In this document: one piece after another, positions 25,082 to 35,485 of the stretch
How the letters are laid out: each line of letters starts with the position of its first letter
Position numbering within the stretch: position 1 is the stretch's first letter
NCBI GenBank assembly: GCA_947573135.1
Contig: CANPDU010000008.1
Span: 1-64,000, forward strand
Origin: an uncultured Bacteroidales bacterium
GTDB lineage: Bacteria; Bacteroidota; Bacteroidia; Bacteroidales; Muribaculaceae
Length of the DNA: 64,000 bases
Reading direction: 5' to 3'
Notes under the pieces: generated by a model
Seen by the model: only the letters and a program-made list of their open reading frames with translations
Told to the model about the DNA's origin: nothing
Database searches by the model: none
Position numbers and translations under genes: made by a program

Positions 25082-26431
25082 TTAATATGCCTGACCTGTC
25101 GTACGGCCTTTGATTTTGCCGTCTTTCATGAGGCCGTCATAATGGTGCATCATCAGATGTGACTCTACCTGCTGGAGAGTGTCGAGGACGACACCGACCA
25201 TGATCAGGAGCGATGTTCCGCCGAAGAACTGAGCGAAGTTCTGGCTGATGCCGAAGAAACGGGCAAAAGCGGGAAGTATCGCCACAATACCAAGGAAGAG
25301 TGATCCGGGGAGAGTGATGCGTGACATGATGGCATCAAGATATTCGGCTGTTTTCTTGCCGGGTTTTACGCCGGGGATGAAGCCGTTGTTGCGTTTGAGG
25401 TTCTCGGCCATATCGGTGGGACGCACTGTGATGGCTGTGTAGAAGTAGGTGAACGCAACGATCAGAATGAAGAATACAATATTATACCAGATGCTGTTGA
25501 TGTCGGTAAAGGCCTGGAGAAAGCCAGTCTCGCCGCCACGGAAACCAGCAAGTGTCATGGGGATGAACATGATGGCCTGAGCGAAGATGATAGGCATTAC
25601 GCCGGCAGCATTTACCTTGAGGGGGATGTATTGCCGTGCGCCTCCGTACTGACGGTTGCCGACGATACGTTTGGCATACTGCACGGGAACTTTGCGTGTT
25701 CCCTGTACGAGCAGAACAGCACCGACTGTAACAGCGAAAAGGAGAATGATCTCGACGATGAACATTACGAGACCGCCCTGGCTTCCCGTTGTTCCGGGCA
25801 GACGGCTTGTAAATTCATAGAAGAGGGCTCCCGGGAGACGCGCGATTATACCTACAAGGATAATGAACGAAATACCATTGCCGATGCCACGGTCAGTGAT
25901 GCGTTCGCCAAGCCACATGATGAACATAGAGCCGGCAGCAAGGATGACTGTGAGGTAAACGTAAGTCCATAGTCCTAATGACATAACGTGGGCATTAGCA
26001 GCGCCGTTGACCTGAAGCTGAAGGTTGGCGAGATAAGCCGGAGCCTGAAGGATAAGAATCAGGACAGTCAGATAACGGGTGTACTGGTTGAGTTTCTGAC
26101 GTCCGCTTTCTCCTTCGCGTTGCATTTTTTGGAATGACGGCAGGATCATGCCGCAAAGCTGCACCACAATTGACGCGGTGATGTAGGGCATGATACCCAG
26201 AGCGAATATAGATGCCTGGGAGAATGCGCCGCCGGAGAACATATCGAGGAGCTGCATCAGACCGCTCTTGTTTGTGAAGTTTGCAAGTGCGTCGATGTCA
26301 GAAGGAGAGATTCCGGGAAGCACGACGTAACACCCAAGTCGGTATACGAGTACCAACAAGAGTGTCACGAGGATGCGTTTGCGGAGCTCTTCGATCGTCC
26401 AGATATTCTTAAAAGTTTGAACGAGACCCAT
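25082..26431 (-). CDS. secY: preprotein translocase subunit SecY
   Basis: 449 residues, ten predicted membrane helices, forming the Sec channel with SecE and SecG. Visible family sequences include LGCYVVLPGISPSDIDAL, the plug/TM2 region GALFEFLNMFSGGAF-like LLDMFSGGAFSQASIFALGIMPYI, and the late GTRKVPVQYAKRIVG loop. It lies six bases after rplO, keeping the secretion channel with ribosomal proteins in the spc section. Confidence 0.97.
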   Translation of the reverse strand: MGLVQTFKNIWTIEELRKRILVTLLLVLVYRLGCYVVLPGISPSDIDALANFTNKSGLMQLLDMFSGGAFSQASIFALGIMPYITASIVVQLCGMILPSFQKMQREGESGRQKLNQYTRYLTVLILILQAPAYLANLQLQVNGAANAHVMSLGLWTYVYLTVILAAGSMFIMWLGERITDRGIGNGISFIILVGIIARLPGALFYEFTSRLPGTTGSQGGLVMFIVEIILLFAVTVGAVLLVQGTRKVPVQYAKRIVGNRQYGGARQYIPLKVNAAGVMPIIFAQAIMFIPMTLAGFRGGETGFLQAFTDINSIWYNIVFFILIVAFTYFYTAITVRPTDMAENLKRNNGFIPGVKPGKKTAEYLDAIMSRITLPGSLFLGIVAILPAFARFFGISQNFAQFFGGTSLLIMVGVVLDTLQQVESHLMMHHYDGLMKDGKIKGRTTGQAY

Positions 26432-26436
26432 TATAA

Positions 26437-26883
26437 TCAGATTTTATTGATTGAGCCGCCTGCGGCTTCGATAGCTGCCTGAGCCGCAGCAGAGAATGCA
26501 TTGGCTTCGACTGTGAGAGCTCGTTTCACCGAACCGTTGGCGAGGATCTTGACGAGCTGGTTGCGGTTGATGTAGCCGGCAGCGCGGAGCTCTTCGAGTC
26601 CGACTTTCTGAAGGTTTTTAGCTTCAGCAAGTGCGTCGATAAGGTCGAGATTGATCGCTTTGTATTCGACACGGTTGATATTTTTGAAGCCGAATTTAGG
26701 AAGACGGCGCTGGAGTGGCATCTGACCGCCTTCGAAACCGATCTTGCGTGAGTAACCGGAGCGTGATTTCGCACCTTTGTGACCGCGGGTCGATGTACCA
26801 CCTTTGCCGGAACCGGGTCCGCGGCCGATGCGAGTGCTGCGTTTAACGGAACCTACGGCAGGCTGTAAATTACTTAAGTCCAT
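26437..26883 (-). CDS. rplO: 50S ribosomal protein uL15
   Basis: 148 residues. The Gly-rich basic N-terminal arm (RIGRGPGSGKGGTSTRGHKG, KSRSGYSRKIGFEGGQMPLQ) threads into 23S rRNA; the globular C-terminal domain follows (AEAKNLQKVGLEELRAAGY, ANGSVKRALTVEANAFSAAA). It sits between rpmD and secY. Confidence 0.97.
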   Translation of the reverse strand: MDLSNLQPAVGSVKRSTRIGRGPGSGKGGTSTRGHKGAKSRSGYSRKIGFEGGQMPLQRRLPKFGFKNINRVEYKAINLDLIDALAEAKNLQKVGLEELRAAGYINRNQLVKILANGSVKRALTVEANAFSAAAQAAIEAAGGSINKI

Positions 26884-26898
26884 AGTAGTTGTGAGATA

Positions 26899-27078
26899 TT
26901 AAGCGTTGGTCACTTGAACCAAATGACGAACTTTGTTAACCATTCCGATCACAGAGGGGGTGTCTTCTTTCACCACCGAGTGATTCATTTTCTTAAGGCC
27001 GAGTGCGTCGAGAGTGCGTTTCTGCACAGCGGGACAGTTGATGCGGCTTTTTATCTGAGTGATTTTAATCTTAGCCAT
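26899..27078 (-). CDS. rpmD: 50S ribosomal protein uL30
   Basis: 59 residues, not listed as an ORF because of its length. It reads MAKIKITQIKSRINCPAVQK, then LDALGLKKMNHSVVKEDTPS and GMVNKVRHLVQVTNA, the full short bacterial uL30. It starts 20 bases after rpsE and ends 15 bases before rplO. Confidence 0.95.
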   Translation of the reverse strand: MAKIKITQIKSRINCPAVQKRTLDALGLKKMNHSVVKEDTPSVIGMVNKVRHLVQVTNA

Positions 27079-27098
27079 TTTGAAATAGTCGTTAAGGG

Positions 27099-27617
27099 TT
27101 AGCCTTTGAATACTTGTTCGACAGATATGCCACGGTTCTGTGCGACGGTAGCGGGAGAACGCATTTCGTCGAGAGCGGCGATAGTTGCCTTAACAAGGTT
27201 GTGGGGGTTAGACGATCCCTTTGATTTGGCGAGGACGTCGGTAATGCCGACGCTTTCAAGAACGGCACGCATAGCGCCACCGGCCTTCACGCCTGTACCG
27301 TGAGAGGCGGGTTTCAGTATGATACGTGAGCCACCGAACTTGGCAACCTGCTCGTGGGGGATTGTACCTTTGTTGACGGGCACTTTGATGAGGTTTTTCT
27401 TGGCAGCCTCAACGCCTTTGGCGATAGCGGCCTGCACTTCGTTTGCTTTACCGAGGCCCCAACCGACGATGCCGTTTTCGTTGCCTACGACAACAATTGC
27501 GGCGAATGTGAATGTACGGCCACCTTTGGTCACTTTGGTCACACGGTTGATTGCAACGAGACGATCTTTGAGTTCGAGATCGTTTGTGGTCTTAACTCTG
27601 TTGTTTCTTTTTGCCAT
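27099..27617 (-). CDS. rpsE: 30S ribosomal protein uS5
   Basis: 172 residues from the ATG at 27617; the ORF-track start two codons earlier is a TTG and is less likely. Double-stranded-RNA-binding-like N-domain ([37 protein letters not shown]) and C-domain ([20 protein letters not shown]) are intact. Contributes to mRNA entry and decoding accuracy. Confidence 0.96.
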   Translation of the reverse strand: MAKRNNRVKTTNDLELKDRLVAINRVTKVTKGGRTFTFAAIVVVGNENGIVGWGLGKANEVQAAIAKGVEAAKKNLIKVPVNKGTIPHEQVAKFGGSRIILKPASHGTGVKAGGAMRAVLESVGITDVLAKSKGSSNPHNLVKATIAALDEMRSPATVAQNRGISVEQVFKG

Positions 27618-27623
27618 GATCAA

Positions 27624-27965
27624 TTAGAATTTAAGTCCGCCGTTGCGTGCAGCATCAGCCAACGATTTAACACGACCGTGGAAGAGATATCCGTTGCGGT
27701 CAAAAACGACTTCAGTGATTCCGGCTTCGAGAGCTTTCTTAGCGATTGCTTCTCCAACCTTAGCAGCGATTTCAGATTTTGTGCCTTCGGCGATGCCTTT
27801 AGATGATGTAGCCACGAGAGTCACACCGGCGAGATCGTCGATAAGCTGAACGTAGATCTGCTTGTTGCTGCGGAAGACAGTCATGCGCGGACGGGCTGCG
27901 GTACCGGAGATTTTGCCGCGAATGCGAGTCTTGATTTTGTTTCTTCTTTGTATCTTAGATATCAT
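27624..27965 (-). CDS. rplR: 50S ribosomal protein uL18
   Basis: 113 residues. 5S rRNA-binding protein. [38 protein letters not shown] and the C-terminal [20 protein letters not shown] are characteristic. Six bases before rpsE. Confidence 0.97.
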   Translation of the reverse strand: MISKIQRRNKIKTRIRGKISGTAARPRMTVFRSNKQIYVQLIDDLAGVTLVATSSKGIAEGTKSEIAAKVGEAIAKKALEAGITEVVFDRNGYLFHGRVKSLADAARNGGLKF

Positions 27966-27978
27966 GATTGGATCTTAT

Positions 27979-28539
27979 TTATTTGGCACCAGCCGATTTA
28001 CCAGATTTACGACGAATAATTTCGCCAACAAACTTGATACCTTTGCCCTTGTAAGGCTCGGGTTTGCGGAGTGAGCGTATTTTAGCGCACACCTGACCGA
28101 GGAGCTGCTTGTCATCGCTCTCGAGTATGATGAGCGGGTTTTTGTTACGCTCGGTCTTAGCTTCGACCTTTACTTCGGGCGGGAGTTTGATATATATTGC
28201 GTGAGAGAATCCGAGCGAGAGTTCGAGCACCTGTCCGGTAGCTGCCGCACGGTAACCTACGCCAACTAATTCCATTTCTTTGCGATAGCCTTCCGACACA
28301 CCGACAACCATGTTGTGGATAAGTGCGCGATAAAGACCGTGCTGAGCGCGGTGTTCGCGGTCGTCAGAGGGACGTGTCACAACAACGTGGCCGTCTTCTA
28401 CAGCGACATGGATATCGGGATTTACGGTCTGCTGAAGCGTGCCTTTGGGACCTTTAACTGTTACGGTGTTGGTTTTATCATCAACCTTAACTTCAACTCC
28501 TTTGGGGAGCGCGATGGGGGCTTTACCTATTCTTGACAT
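27979..28539 (-). CDS. rplF: 50S ribosomal protein uL6
   Basis: 186 residues with the two repeated alpha/beta domains of uL6. MSRIGKAPIALPKGVEV opens domain 1; domain 2 carries LGFSHAIYIKLPPEVKVEA and EPYKGKGIKFVGEIIRRKSGKSA. It sits beside the sarcin-ricin loop on the factor-binding stalk side. Confidence 0.97.
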   Translation of the reverse strand: MSRIGKAPIALPKGVEVKVDDKTNTVTVKGPKGTLQQTVNPDIHVAVEDGHVVVTRPSDDREHRAQHGLYRALIHNMVVGVSEGYRKEMELVGVGYRAAATGQVLELSLGFSHAIYIKLPPEVKVEAKTERNKNPLIILESDDKQLLGQVCAKIRSLRKPEPYKGKGIKFVGEIIRRKSGKSAGAK

Positions 28540-28561
28540 ATCTTATTTCCTCCTTGGTTGA

Positions 28562-28960
28562 TTAGTAAACATAACAGAGCACTTCGCCGCCAATCTTGAG
28601 GTCGGCAGCCTTTTTGTTTGTCATCACGCCTTTTGATGTTGAAAGGATCGCGATGCCAAGACCGTTGAGAACTCGGGGCATATCTTTGTAGCCAGTGTAC
28701 TGGCGCAGACCGGGACGCGAAACGCGCTTGAGGTCTTTGATAGCGTTGACACGATCAACGGGATCGTATTTTAGAGCGATCTTGATAGTGCCTGCGGGGG
28801 TTTCACCCTCTATAAACTTATAGTTAAGAATATAGCCTTGTTCAAAAAGAATCTTAGTGATTTCTTTTTTCAAGTTTGAGGCCGGCACCTCTACCACACG
28901 GTGGTTGGCTTTGATTGCATTCCTCAATCTTGTGAGATAATCTGCTATTGGATCAGTCAT
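28562..28960 (-). CDS. rpsH: 30S ribosomal protein uS8
   Basis: 132 residues. Binds the central domain of 16S rRNA. MTDPIADYLTRLRNAI, NYKFIEG and the C-terminal ILSTSKGVMTNKKAADLKIG signature are complete. uS8 represses the spc operon in E. coli. Here a 106-base gap (28961-29066) precedes rpsH, with small hairpins such as GATC-GAT-GATC and TTGGG/CCCAA, too weak to call a binding site. Confidence 0.96.
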   Translation of the reverse strand: MTDPIADYLTRLRNAIKANHRVVEVPASNLKKEITKILFEQGYILNYKFIEGETPAGTIKIALKYDPVDRVNAIKDLKRVSRPGLRQYTGYKDMPRVLNGLGIAILSTSKGVMTNKKAADLKIGGEVLCYVY

Positions 28961-29066
28961 TTTGATTTTTGTTTAAATTGATTGGGCATTCCCAACAATA
29001 TTTAATACTCTCTGAGTTGATGTTTGATGATCATCGATCAATAAGAAAGCAAACGGGGAGAGGTAT

Positions 29067-29345
29067 TTACCAGCTTGCTTTCTTTACGCCGGGGATAAGG
29101 CCGGCAGAAGCCATCTCGCGGAACTGTATACGCGAAAGACCGAACTGACGCATGTAGCCTTTTGGACGACCGGTGATCGAGCAACGGTTGTGGAGGCGTA
29201 TGTAGGATGCGTTTTTCGGAATGCGCTGGAGAGCCTGGTATGCCTCGTAGTCGCCGGCAGCCTTGAGAGCGGCTTTCTTTTCGGCGTATTTGGCAACGAG
29301 CTTGGCTCTTTTGACCTCGCGGGCTTTCATTGATTCTTTTGCCAT
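29067..29345 (-). CDS. rpsN: 30S ribosomal protein uS14, zinc-free form
   Basis: 92 residues. [20 protein letters not shown] and the C-terminal [20 protein letters not shown] identify uS14. Only one Cys is present, so it is the zinc-independent type of intermediate length rather than the short CxxC...CxxC form. Located between rplE and rpsH. Confidence 0.95.
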   Translation of the reverse strand: MAKESMKAREVKRAKLVAKYAEKKAALKAAGDYEAYQALQRIPKNASYIRLHNRCSITGRPKGYMRQFGLSRIQFREMASAGLIPGVKKASW

Positions 29346-29366
29346 ATCGAAAAATGTATCGTTAAA

Positions 29367-29912
29367 TTAATTTTTAGCGTTTTTGAACGGTAGACCGAAA
29401 TGCTTTAGGAGCGCGTAACCTTCTTCGTCGGTGTTGGCAGAAGTCACGAAAGTGATGTTCATACCGAGAATTTTGTTGATAGCGTCGATATTGATTTCGG
29501 GGAAGATAATCTGTTCGGTGATGCCGAGAGTGTAGTTGCCTCGTCCGTCAAGCTTGCCTTCGATGCCTTTAAAGTCGCGGATACGTGGAAGGGCGACACG
29601 GATAAGGCGCTCGAGAAACTCGTACATGCGGTCGCGGCGGAGAGTGACCATAACGCCGACGGGCATTTTTTTACGGAGCTTGAAGTTAGAGATATCTTTC
29701 TTCGAAAGTGTCGCAACAGCTTTTTGGCCTGTAATGGCGGTGAGCTCGGTTATTGCGGTCTCGATGATCTTCTTGTCCTGAGTAGCAGCGCCGAGTCCCT
29801 GATTGATGACAATCTTCTTGAGGCGTGGCACCTGCATCACTGTCGTGTAGTTGAATTCCTTTTCCAGAGCGGGGACAATGCGCTCTTTGTATTCTTTCTG
29901 CAGTGTAGTCAT
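29367..29912 (-). CDS. rplE: 50S ribosomal protein uL5
   Basis: 181 residues. Binds 5S rRNA and forms the central protuberance bridge with uS13. [40 protein letters not shown] and the C-terminal [21 protein letters not shown] match the family. Its ATG overlaps the rplX stop by one base. Confidence 0.97.
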   Translation of the reverse strand: MTTLQKEYKERIVPALEKEFNYTTVMQVPRLKKIVINQGLGAATQDKKIIETAITELTAITGQKAVATLSKKDISNFKLRKKMPVGVMVTLRRDRMYEFLERLIRVALPRIRDFKGIEGKLDGRGNYTLGITEQIIFPEINIDAINKILGMNITFVTSANTDEEGYALLKHFGLPFKNAKN

Positions 29913-30229
29913 TATTTGATCTCCTCTCCTGATTTTTTAGCGTAACGGACTTTCTTGCCATCTTCGATGCGGTGTCCTACGCGGGTAGGTTTACCGGTTT
30001 TGGGATCGATAAGGGCAAGGTTCGAAATATGGATGGGAGCTTCCATCTTGATCAGACCGCCCTGAGGGTGCTTTGCACTGGGTTTGGCAGCCTTGGTGAC
30101 GATGTTTACTCCTTCGACAATGGCTCTGAATTTTTCTCTGTCGACAGAGAGCACACGGCCTTGTTTTCCGCGGTCATCGCCTGAAAGGACATAGACGTTG
30201 TCGCCCTTTTTGATGTTTGTCTTTATCAT
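29912..30229 (-). CDS. rplX: 50S ribosomal protein uL24
   Basis: 105 residues. KOW-motif protein that starts 50S assembly: [20 protein letters not shown], followed by [20 protein letters not shown] and [16 protein letters not shown]. Coupled to rplE by a one-base overlap. Confidence 0.97.
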   Translation of the reverse strand: MIKTNIKKGDNVYVLSGDDRGKQGRVLSVDREKFRAIVEGVNIVTKAAKPSAKHPQGGLIKMEAPIHISNLALIDPKTGKPTRVGHRIEDGKKVRYAKKSGEEIK

Positions 30230-30256
30230 TGCTGTGTTGATTGCTATAATTGAAGA

Positions 30257-30622
30257 TTAAAGTACTTCGGGAGCGAGCGAAACGATCTTCATGTTAGTGG
30301 CGCGGAGTTCGCGGGCAACAGGACCGAAGATACGAGTTCCGCGGAGCTCGCCTGCGTTGTTGAGAAGGACGCACGCGTTGTCGTCGAAACGGATGTATGA
30401 TCCATCGGGACGACGGATTTCTTTCTTGGTGCGAACGACCACGGCTTTAGATACAGTACCTTTTTTGACGTCGGAGCTGGGGATTACGCTTTTGACCGAA
30501 ACGACGATTATATCGCCGACAGATGCGTAACGACGTCCTGTACCACCTAACACGTGGATGCAAAGGGCTTCTTTTGCCCCGCTGTTATCAGCTACGGTTA
30601 AACGAGATTCAGTCTGTATCAT
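30257..30622 (-). CDS. rplN: 50S ribosomal protein uL14
   Basis: 121 residues. Inter-subunit bridge protein. [40 protein letters not shown] and [20 protein letters not shown] are the standard elements. Two bases after rpsQ. Confidence 0.97.
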   Translation of the reverse strand: MIQTESRLTVADNSGAKEALCIHVLGGTGRRYASVGDIIVVSVKSVIPSSDVKKGTVSKAVVVRTKKEIRRPDGSYIRFDDNACVLLNNAGELRGTRIFGPVARELRATNMKIVSLAPEVL

Positions 30623-30624
30623 GA

Positions 30625-30882
30625 TTACTTAACTTTTTCGATTATTTCTACTAATCTCCATCTCTTGGTTTTGCTCAGTGGGCGGGTCTCCATGAGCTTT
30701 ACGGTATCGCCAACGCTGCACTCATTTTTTTCGTCATGAGCGTGGTATTTCTTTGTCTTATTGACAAATTTACCATAGATGGGGTGCTTTTCTTTCCACT
30801 TCACAGTGACAGTGATGGTCTTGTCACCCTTGTTGCTCGATACAACCCCAATACGTTCTTTTCTTAAGTTTCTTGTTTCCAT
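30625..30882 (-). CDS. rpsQ: 30S ribosomal protein uS17
   Basis: 85 residues, OB-fold 16S rRNA-binding protein. [38 protein letters not shown] and [16 protein letters not shown] are intact. Nine bases after rpmC. Confidence 0.97.
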   Translation of the reverse strand: METRNLRKERIGVVSSNKGDKTITVTVKWKEKHPIYGKFVNKTKKYHAHDEKNECSVGDTVKLMETRPLSKTKRWRLVEIIEKVK

Positions 30883-30891
30883 TTCTTGGGA

Positions 30892-31089
30892 TTATTTATT
30901 ATTAAGTTCGCGCTGACGCAACTCAGTTTTGACGCGTGCGATCATTCTACGGTCAGCAGTAATCTTTGCGGGATTATCAAGAGGCGACACCGAGTGGTTG
31001 ACCTTCAGCTGGAGATAATCTTTCTCCATCTGGTCGAGACGCTCTTTGAGATCGGCTGTGCTGAGTTCTTTGATTTCTTCTTTTTTCAT
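30892..31089 (-). CDS. rpmC: 50S ribosomal protein uL29
   Basis: 65 residues, two antiparallel helices near the tunnel exit. MKKEEIKELSTADLKERLDQ and the conserved C-terminal RRMIARVKTELRQRE. Seven bases after rplP. Confidence 0.96.
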   Translation of the reverse strand: MKKEEIKELSTADLKERLDQMEKDYLQLKVNHSVSPLDNPAKITADRRMIARVKTELRQRELNNK

Positions 31090-31096
31090 AACTTAC

Positions 31097-31528
31097 TTAC
31101 ACGTTTTGAGTGGGGTCGTAGTCACGTCTTACGACAAACTTAGTGATAACTGGAAGTTTCTGGGCGGCGAGACGAAGTGCTTCCTTGGCAATATCGTAGC
31201 TCACGCCTTCGACTTCGATGATCATGCGACCGGGTGTCACAGGCGCTACGAAACCTTCGGGGTTACCTTTACCTTTACCCATACGGACTTCGGCAGGTTT
31301 CTTTGTGATTGGTTTGTCCGGGAAAATGCGGATCCAAATCTGACCCTGACGCTGCATATAACGAGTCACCGCGATACGTGCGGCTTCGATCTGGCGACCT
31401 GTAATCCACTTAGATTCGAGAGTCTTGATGCCGAACGAGCCGAAAGCCAGCTGATTGCCGCGCTGGGCTTCGCCCTTCATACGGCCTTTCTGCTGACGGC
31501 GGAATTTGGTTTTCTTCGGTTGTAACAT
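31097..31528 (-). CDS. rplP: 50S ribosomal protein uL16
   Basis: 143 residues. Helps organise the A-site and peptidyl-transferase region. [40 protein letters not shown] and [20 protein letters not shown] are diagnostic. Lies between rpsC and rpmC. Confidence 0.97.
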   Translation of the reverse strand: MLQPKKTKFRRQQKGRMKGEAQRGNQLAFGSFGIKTLESKWITGRQIEAARIAVTRYMQRQGQIWIRIFPDKPITKKPAEVRMGKGKGNPEGFVAPVTPGRMIIEVEGVSYDIAKEALRLAAQKLPVITKFVVRRDYDPTQNV

Positions 31529-31551
31529 TGTTGATAGTCTTGTCTTGAGGT

Positions 31552-32286
31552 TTAACGATTGTTTTTAGCACGACGGAAGCCACCACGGCGTGGAGCGTTA
31601 CCGCCGACTGCGGGACGACCTTCTTTCTGATTGGATGTGAACGAAGGAGCGAGATCGCGCTTTCCGTAGACTTCGCCGCGGCAGATCCATACTTTCACAC
31701 CGATCACACCGACTTTAGTGTGAGCCTCGACGAGAGCGTAGTCGATGTCGGCGCGGAGAGTGTGGAGGGGAGTACGACCTTCCTTGAACATTTCAGAACG
31801 TGCCATTTCAGCGCCGTTGAGACGGCCTGAGACCTGAACTTTGATGCCTTCGGCTCCGGCGCGCATTGTGGCAGCAACAGCCATCTTTACAGCACGGCGG
31901 TATGCCACTTTGCCTTCGATCTGACGGGCGATTGTCGCTGCGACAATCGCAGCGTCGAGTTCAGGTCTTTTAACCTCGAAGATATTGATTTGAACGTCTT
32001 TGTCAGTGATTGTCTTGAGCTCTTCCTTGAGTTTCTCGACGTCTTTGCCTCCGCGTCCTATGATAATGCCGGGACGAGAGGTGCAGACAGTGATGGTGAC
32101 GAGCTTGAGCGTACGTTCGATGACAATGCGCGAAACGCTGCAAGTAGCCAGACGAACATTGAGATACTTGCGGAGTTTGTAATCCTCGAGGATTATATCA
32201 CTTTGATTTTTGCTGTCAGCCCAGTTGGAGTCCCAACCGCGGATGATGCCTAAGCGATTACTGATTGGATTTACTTTCTGTCCCAT
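31552..32286 (-). CDS. rpsC: 30S ribosomal protein uS3
   Basis: 244 residues. Head protein at the mRNA entry tunnel. [20 protein letters not shown], the KH domain with [17 protein letters not shown], and the C-terminal [14 protein letters not shown] are complete. The C-terminal tail is Arg/Gly-rich ([15 protein letters not shown]). Five bases after rplV. Confidence 0.97.
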   Translation of the reverse strand: MGQKVNPISNRLGIIRGWDSNWADSKNQSDIILEDYKLRKYLNVRLATCSVSRIVIERTLKLVTITVCTSRPGIIIGRGGKDVEKLKEELKTITDKDVQINIFEVKRPELDAAIVAATIARQIEGKVAYRRAVKMAVAATMRAGAEGIKVQVSGRLNGAEMARSEMFKEGRTPLHTLRADIDYALVEAHTKVGVIGVKVWICRGEVYGKRDLAPSFTSNQKEGRPAVGGNAPRRGGFRRAKNNR

Positions 32287-32291
32287 TTGTA

Positions 32292-32708
32292 TTAATCCTC
32301 GTGGTTTTTAGCGTTGTTGTCAATAGTGTCTACAATCACGGTCACGTGGTTAGCGCGTTTGCGGATACGGTAGCCACGACCTTGGGGAGCTGTGCGGAGA
32401 CGTTTGAGCATAGGCGCGCAATTGACAAAAATTGTGCTTACATACAGTTCGCCGCTTTCAGCTTTCTTTTCATTTTTTTGCTCCCAGTTTGCGACAGCCG
32501 AGCGGAGAAGTTTCTCGAGAGCTGCGGCAGCTTCTTTGTTAGAGAACTTGAGGATGCCGAGTGCGCGGAACACTTCTTTGCCGCGTATCATGTCGGCCAC
32601 CAGTCTCATTTTACGGGGAGATGAAGGTATGTTGGTAAGTTTTGCAAAAGCAACGTGCTTACGGGCTTCCTTCATTTTATCGGCGGATAATCTTTTTCTT
32701 ACACCCAT
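32292..32708 (-). CDS. rplV: 50S ribosomal protein uL22
   Basis: 138 residues. Its beta-hairpin lines the peptide exit tunnel and contributes to the macrolide-sensitive constriction. [40 protein letters not shown] and the hairpin/C-terminal [20 protein letters not shown] are present. No obvious insertion or deletion in the hairpin. Confidence 0.96.
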   Translation of the reverse strand: MGVRKRLSADKMKEARKHVAFAKLTNIPSSPRKMRLVADMIRGKEVFRALGILKFSNKEAAAALEKLLRSAVANWEQKNEKKAESGELYVSTIFVNCAPMLKRLRTAPQGRGYRIRKRANHVTVIVDTIDNNAKNHED

Positions 32709-32756
32709 TTTATTTAATTCTTTTTTTTATCAAAATTATTTTACCTGGGCCCTTGA

Positions 32757-33026
32757 TTATTTTTTCTTATTGCCGCCGTGACCGCGGAAGGTACGAGTTG
32801 GGGCGAATTCGCCGAGCTTGTGACCTACCATGTTTTCGGTAACGTAAACGGGAATAAATTTGTTGCCGTTATGGACAGCGAAAGTATGTCCAACGAATTC
32901 GGGAGCTATCATAGAGGCACGGCTCCAAGTCTTGATGACGTTTTTCTTGCCGGTTGCCTCCATGTCAGCGACCTTCTTTTCGAGTTTAACGCTGATAAAG
33001 GGTCCTTTTTTTAATGAACGACTCAT
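32757..33026 (-). CDS. rpsS: 30S ribosomal protein uS19
   Basis: 89 residues. Head protein contacting uS13. [40 protein letters not shown] and [18 protein letters not shown] are canonical. A 48-base gap follows to rplV. Confidence 0.97.
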   Translation of the reverse strand: MSRSLKKGPFISVKLEKKVADMEATGKKNVIKTWSRASMIAPEFVGHTFAVHNGNKFIPVYVTENMVGHKLGEFAPTRTFRGHGGNKKK

Positions 33027-33045
33027 AATTACTCAATTAATCAGA

Positions 33046-33873
33046 TTACTTTTTCCTTCTTTCAATGATGTACTTCGAAGAGTGCTTCTTGGGCGCACGA
33101 GTCTTGAGACCCTTAGCGTAAAGACCCTTGCGAGAGCGCGGATGACCACCAGAAGCACGACCTTCGCCGCCACCCATCGGGTGATCGACAGGGTTCATGA
33201 CAACGCCACGGTTGCGGGGACGGCGTCCGAGCCAGCGTGAACGGCCGGCTTTGCCTGAGCGCTCAAGTGAATGCTCGCTGTTGCCGACAACACCGATAGT
33301 GGCTTTGCAGGCGGAAAGCACTTTGCGAGTTTCGCCTGAGGGTAATTTGATAATCGCGTAATCGCCTTCGCGCGAAACGAGCTGGGCGAATGTTCCGGCA
33401 GAACGTGCCATAAAGGCTCCCTGACCGGGACGCAGCTCGATAGCGTGGATAACAGTACCGACGGGGATTTTGCTCAGGGGAAGAGCATTTCCGACTTCGG
33501 GAGCGGCATCAGGGCCGCTGATTACTGTCGCGCCGACTTCCAAGCCGTTGGGTGCGATAATGTAAGTTTTAGCTCCGTCGACGTAGTAAAGGAGCGCGAT
33601 ACGAGCCGAACGGTTAGGATCGTATTCGATCGATTTTACTACTGCGGGAACTCCGTCTTTGTTTCTCTTAAAGTCAATGATACGGTATTTACGTTTGTGG
33701 CCACCACCAAGGTAACGTGTGGTTAAGTGGCCTTCGGAGTTACGACCTCCGGTTGATTTTTTACCGACTGTAAGAGTTTTTTCCGGTGTAGTAGCAGTGA
33801 TCGTACCTTTAAATACACCGATAACTTTGTGTCTTTGCCCCGGAGTTGTGGGCTTGAATTTTCTTACTGCCAT
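33046..33873 (-). CDS. rplB: 50S ribosomal protein uL2
   Basis: 275 residues. Primary 23S rRNA-binding protein near the peptidyl-transferase centre. The OB-like and SH3-like domains carry [20 protein letters not shown] and [18 protein letters not shown]. The conserved [20 protein letters not shown], with the essential His, is intact. Seven bases before it lies rplW upstream in the transcript. Confidence 0.98.
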   Translation of the reverse strand: MAVRKFKPTTPGQRHKVIGVFKGTITATTPEKTLTVGKKSTGGRNSEGHLTTRYLGGGHKRKYRIIDFKRNKDGVPAVVKSIEYDPNRSARIALLYYVDGAKTYIIAPNGLEVGATVISGPDAAPEVGNALPLSKIPVGTVIHAIELRPGQGAFMARSAGTFAQLVSREGDYAIIKLPSGETRKVLSACKATIGVVGNSEHSLERSGKAGRSRWLGRRPRNRGVVMNPVDHPMGGGEGRASGGHPRSRKGLYAKGLKTRAPKKHSSKYIIERRKK

Positions 33874-33879
33874 TTTTTA

Positions 33880-34170
33880 TTATATATTGCTGAAAAAGTC
33901 GATTGTTTGACCTTCGCCGACAGTAATGAACGCTTTCTTCCATGCGGCTGTTTTACCGCGAAGAAGACCGCTCTTTGTCCAGCGAGATTTGTTTTTTCCG
34001 CGCACTACTGCGGTGTTAACTTTAACGACCTTAACCCCGTAAAGCTGTTCAACCAAACCTTTGATCTGGTATTTGTTAGCTTCGAGAGAAACACGGAAAG
34101 TATAGCAATTAAGCTTTTCAGAAAGCTTGGTTGCCTTTTCAGTAACGATTGGTTTGATCATTATGTCCAT
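33880..34170 (-). CDS. rplW: 50S ribosomal protein uL23
   Basis: 96 residues. Docking site at the tunnel exit for trigger factor and SRP. IIKPIVTEKATKLSEKLNCY, the loop VKVVKVNTAVVRGKNKSRWT and KAFITVGEGQTIDFF match the bacterial family. Follows rplD after 21 bases. Confidence 0.96.
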   Translation of the reverse strand: MDIMIKPIVTEKATKLSEKLNCYTFRVSLEANKYQIKGLVEQLYGVKVVKVNTAVVRGKNKSRWTKSGLLRGKTAAWKKAFITVGEGQTIDFFSNI

Positions 34171-34191
34171 TATTCGTTTCCTCCTTTGGGA

Positions 34192-34812
34192 TTAAAGATT
34201 ATTAATCACAGCAAGGCTACTCTCCGTAAGGATAATAGCGTTGTTGTTAAGCAGTGCGTATGTATTAACGTCCTTAGCATTCATCAGACGAGTGTCAGGG
34301 ACATTACGAGCAGACAAAAATACGTTTTTATTTTGTTCTGCTAAAACGAGAAGAAGCTTTTGGCCTTCAACTTTAAGATTTTTAGTAAATTTTACAAAAT
34401 CTTTAGTTTTGGGAGCTTCAAAAGTGAAGTCTTCTACAATAGTGATCTGATTTTCGTTTGCTTTTGCAGAAAGGACTGACTTGCGGGCAAGCTCTTTTAC
34501 TTTCTGGTTGATCTTGAAACGATAGTCACGGGGACGGGGACCGAACACACGGCCACCACCAACGAGTACAGGCGAGTTGATGTCGCCGATACGGCTGCCG
34601 CCGCCACCTTTCTGTTTGTGGAGCTTGCGGGTCGAACCGGAAACTTCGCTACGTTCTTTTGACTTGTGAGTACCCTGACGCTGGTTGGCGAGATACTGTT
34701 TAACATCGAGATAAACTGCATGTTCGTTGGGCTCGATGGCGAACACTGCATCGTTGAGATAAGCCTTACGACCTGTGTCCTGACCTTCTATGTTGTATAT
34801 TGCGAGTTCCAT
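34192..34812 (-). CDS. rplD: 50S ribosomal protein uL4
   Basis: 206 residues from the ATG at 34812 (MELAIYN); the longer ORF-track start is a TTG four codons upstream. The tunnel-constriction loop ([20 protein letters not shown]) and [19 protein letters not shown] are present. In E. coli uL4 is also the repressor of the S10 operon, which makes the hairpin at 35486-35521 of interest. Confidence 0.96.
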   Translation of the reverse strand: MELAIYNIEGQDTGRKAYLNDAVFAIEPNEHAVYLDVKQYLANQRQGTHKSKERSEVSGSTRKLHKQKGGGGSRIGDINSPVLVGGGRVFGPRPRDYRFKINQKVKELARKSVLSAKANENQITIVEDFTFEAPKTKDFVKFTKNLKVEGQKLLLVLAEQNKNVFLSARNVPDTRLMNAKDVNTYALLNNNAIILTESSLAVINNL

Positions 34813-34813
34813 A

Positions 34814-35431
34814 TTACTTTTCAATTAATACGATTGAACCTTTACTTCCGGGGATAGAACCCTTAATCATCAACAGGTTGTGGTCAGCGATTACTTTCAG
34901 CACCTGAAGGTTCTGAACAGTGACGCGTTTGTTACCTGTCTGGCCGGCCATACGCATGCCTTTGAACACCTTTGCGGGGTATGAGCAGGCACCGATAGAA
35001 CCGGGAGCACGGAGGCGGTTGTGCTGGCCGTGTGTCGACTGACCTACACCACCGAAACCGTGGCGTTTAACGACACCCTGGAAACCTTTGCCTTTCGACA
35101 CACCGATGATGTCGACAAAGTCGTTGTCTTCAAAAAGGTCAACTGCGATTGTGTCGCCGAGCTTATACTCGCCGTCAAATCCTTTGAACTCGGCCAAGTG
35201 TCTCTTGGGGCTTACTCCGGCTTTTTTGAAATGACCCGATTCGGGTTTTGTAAGATGTTTTTCTTTTTCATCTTCAAAACCGAGCTGAAGAGCGCTGTAG
35301 CCGTCAACTTCGGGAGTTTTTACCTGAGTAACCACACAAGGACCTACTTCGATAACAGTGCACGGAATGTTTTTCCCGTCGGCACTGAAAACGGATGTCA
35401 TTCCGATTTTCTTTCCAATTAATCCTGGCAT
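34814..35431 (-). CDS. rplC: 50S ribosomal protein uL3
   Basis: 205 residues. Assembly-initiating protein near the peptidyl-transferase centre. [40 protein letters not shown] (site of the methylated Gln in E. coli) and [20 protein letters not shown] are complete. One base separates it from the rplD ATG. Preceded by a strong hairpin. Confidence 0.97.
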   Translation of the reverse strand: MPGLIGKKIGMTSVFSADGKNIPCTVIEVGPCVVTQVKTPEVDGYSALQLGFEDEKEKHLTKPESGHFKKAGVSPKRHLAEFKGFDGEYKLGDTIAVDLFEDNDFVDIIGVSKGKGFQGVVKRHGFGGVGQSTHGQHNRLRAPGSIGACSYPAKVFKGMRMAGQTGNKRVTVQNLQVLKVIADHNLLMIKGSIPGSKGSIVLIEK

Positions 35432-35485
35432 TTCTCTGTAAATTAAAAAATATTTTAAATAATGGTTTGGTTTACATTGTGGTTA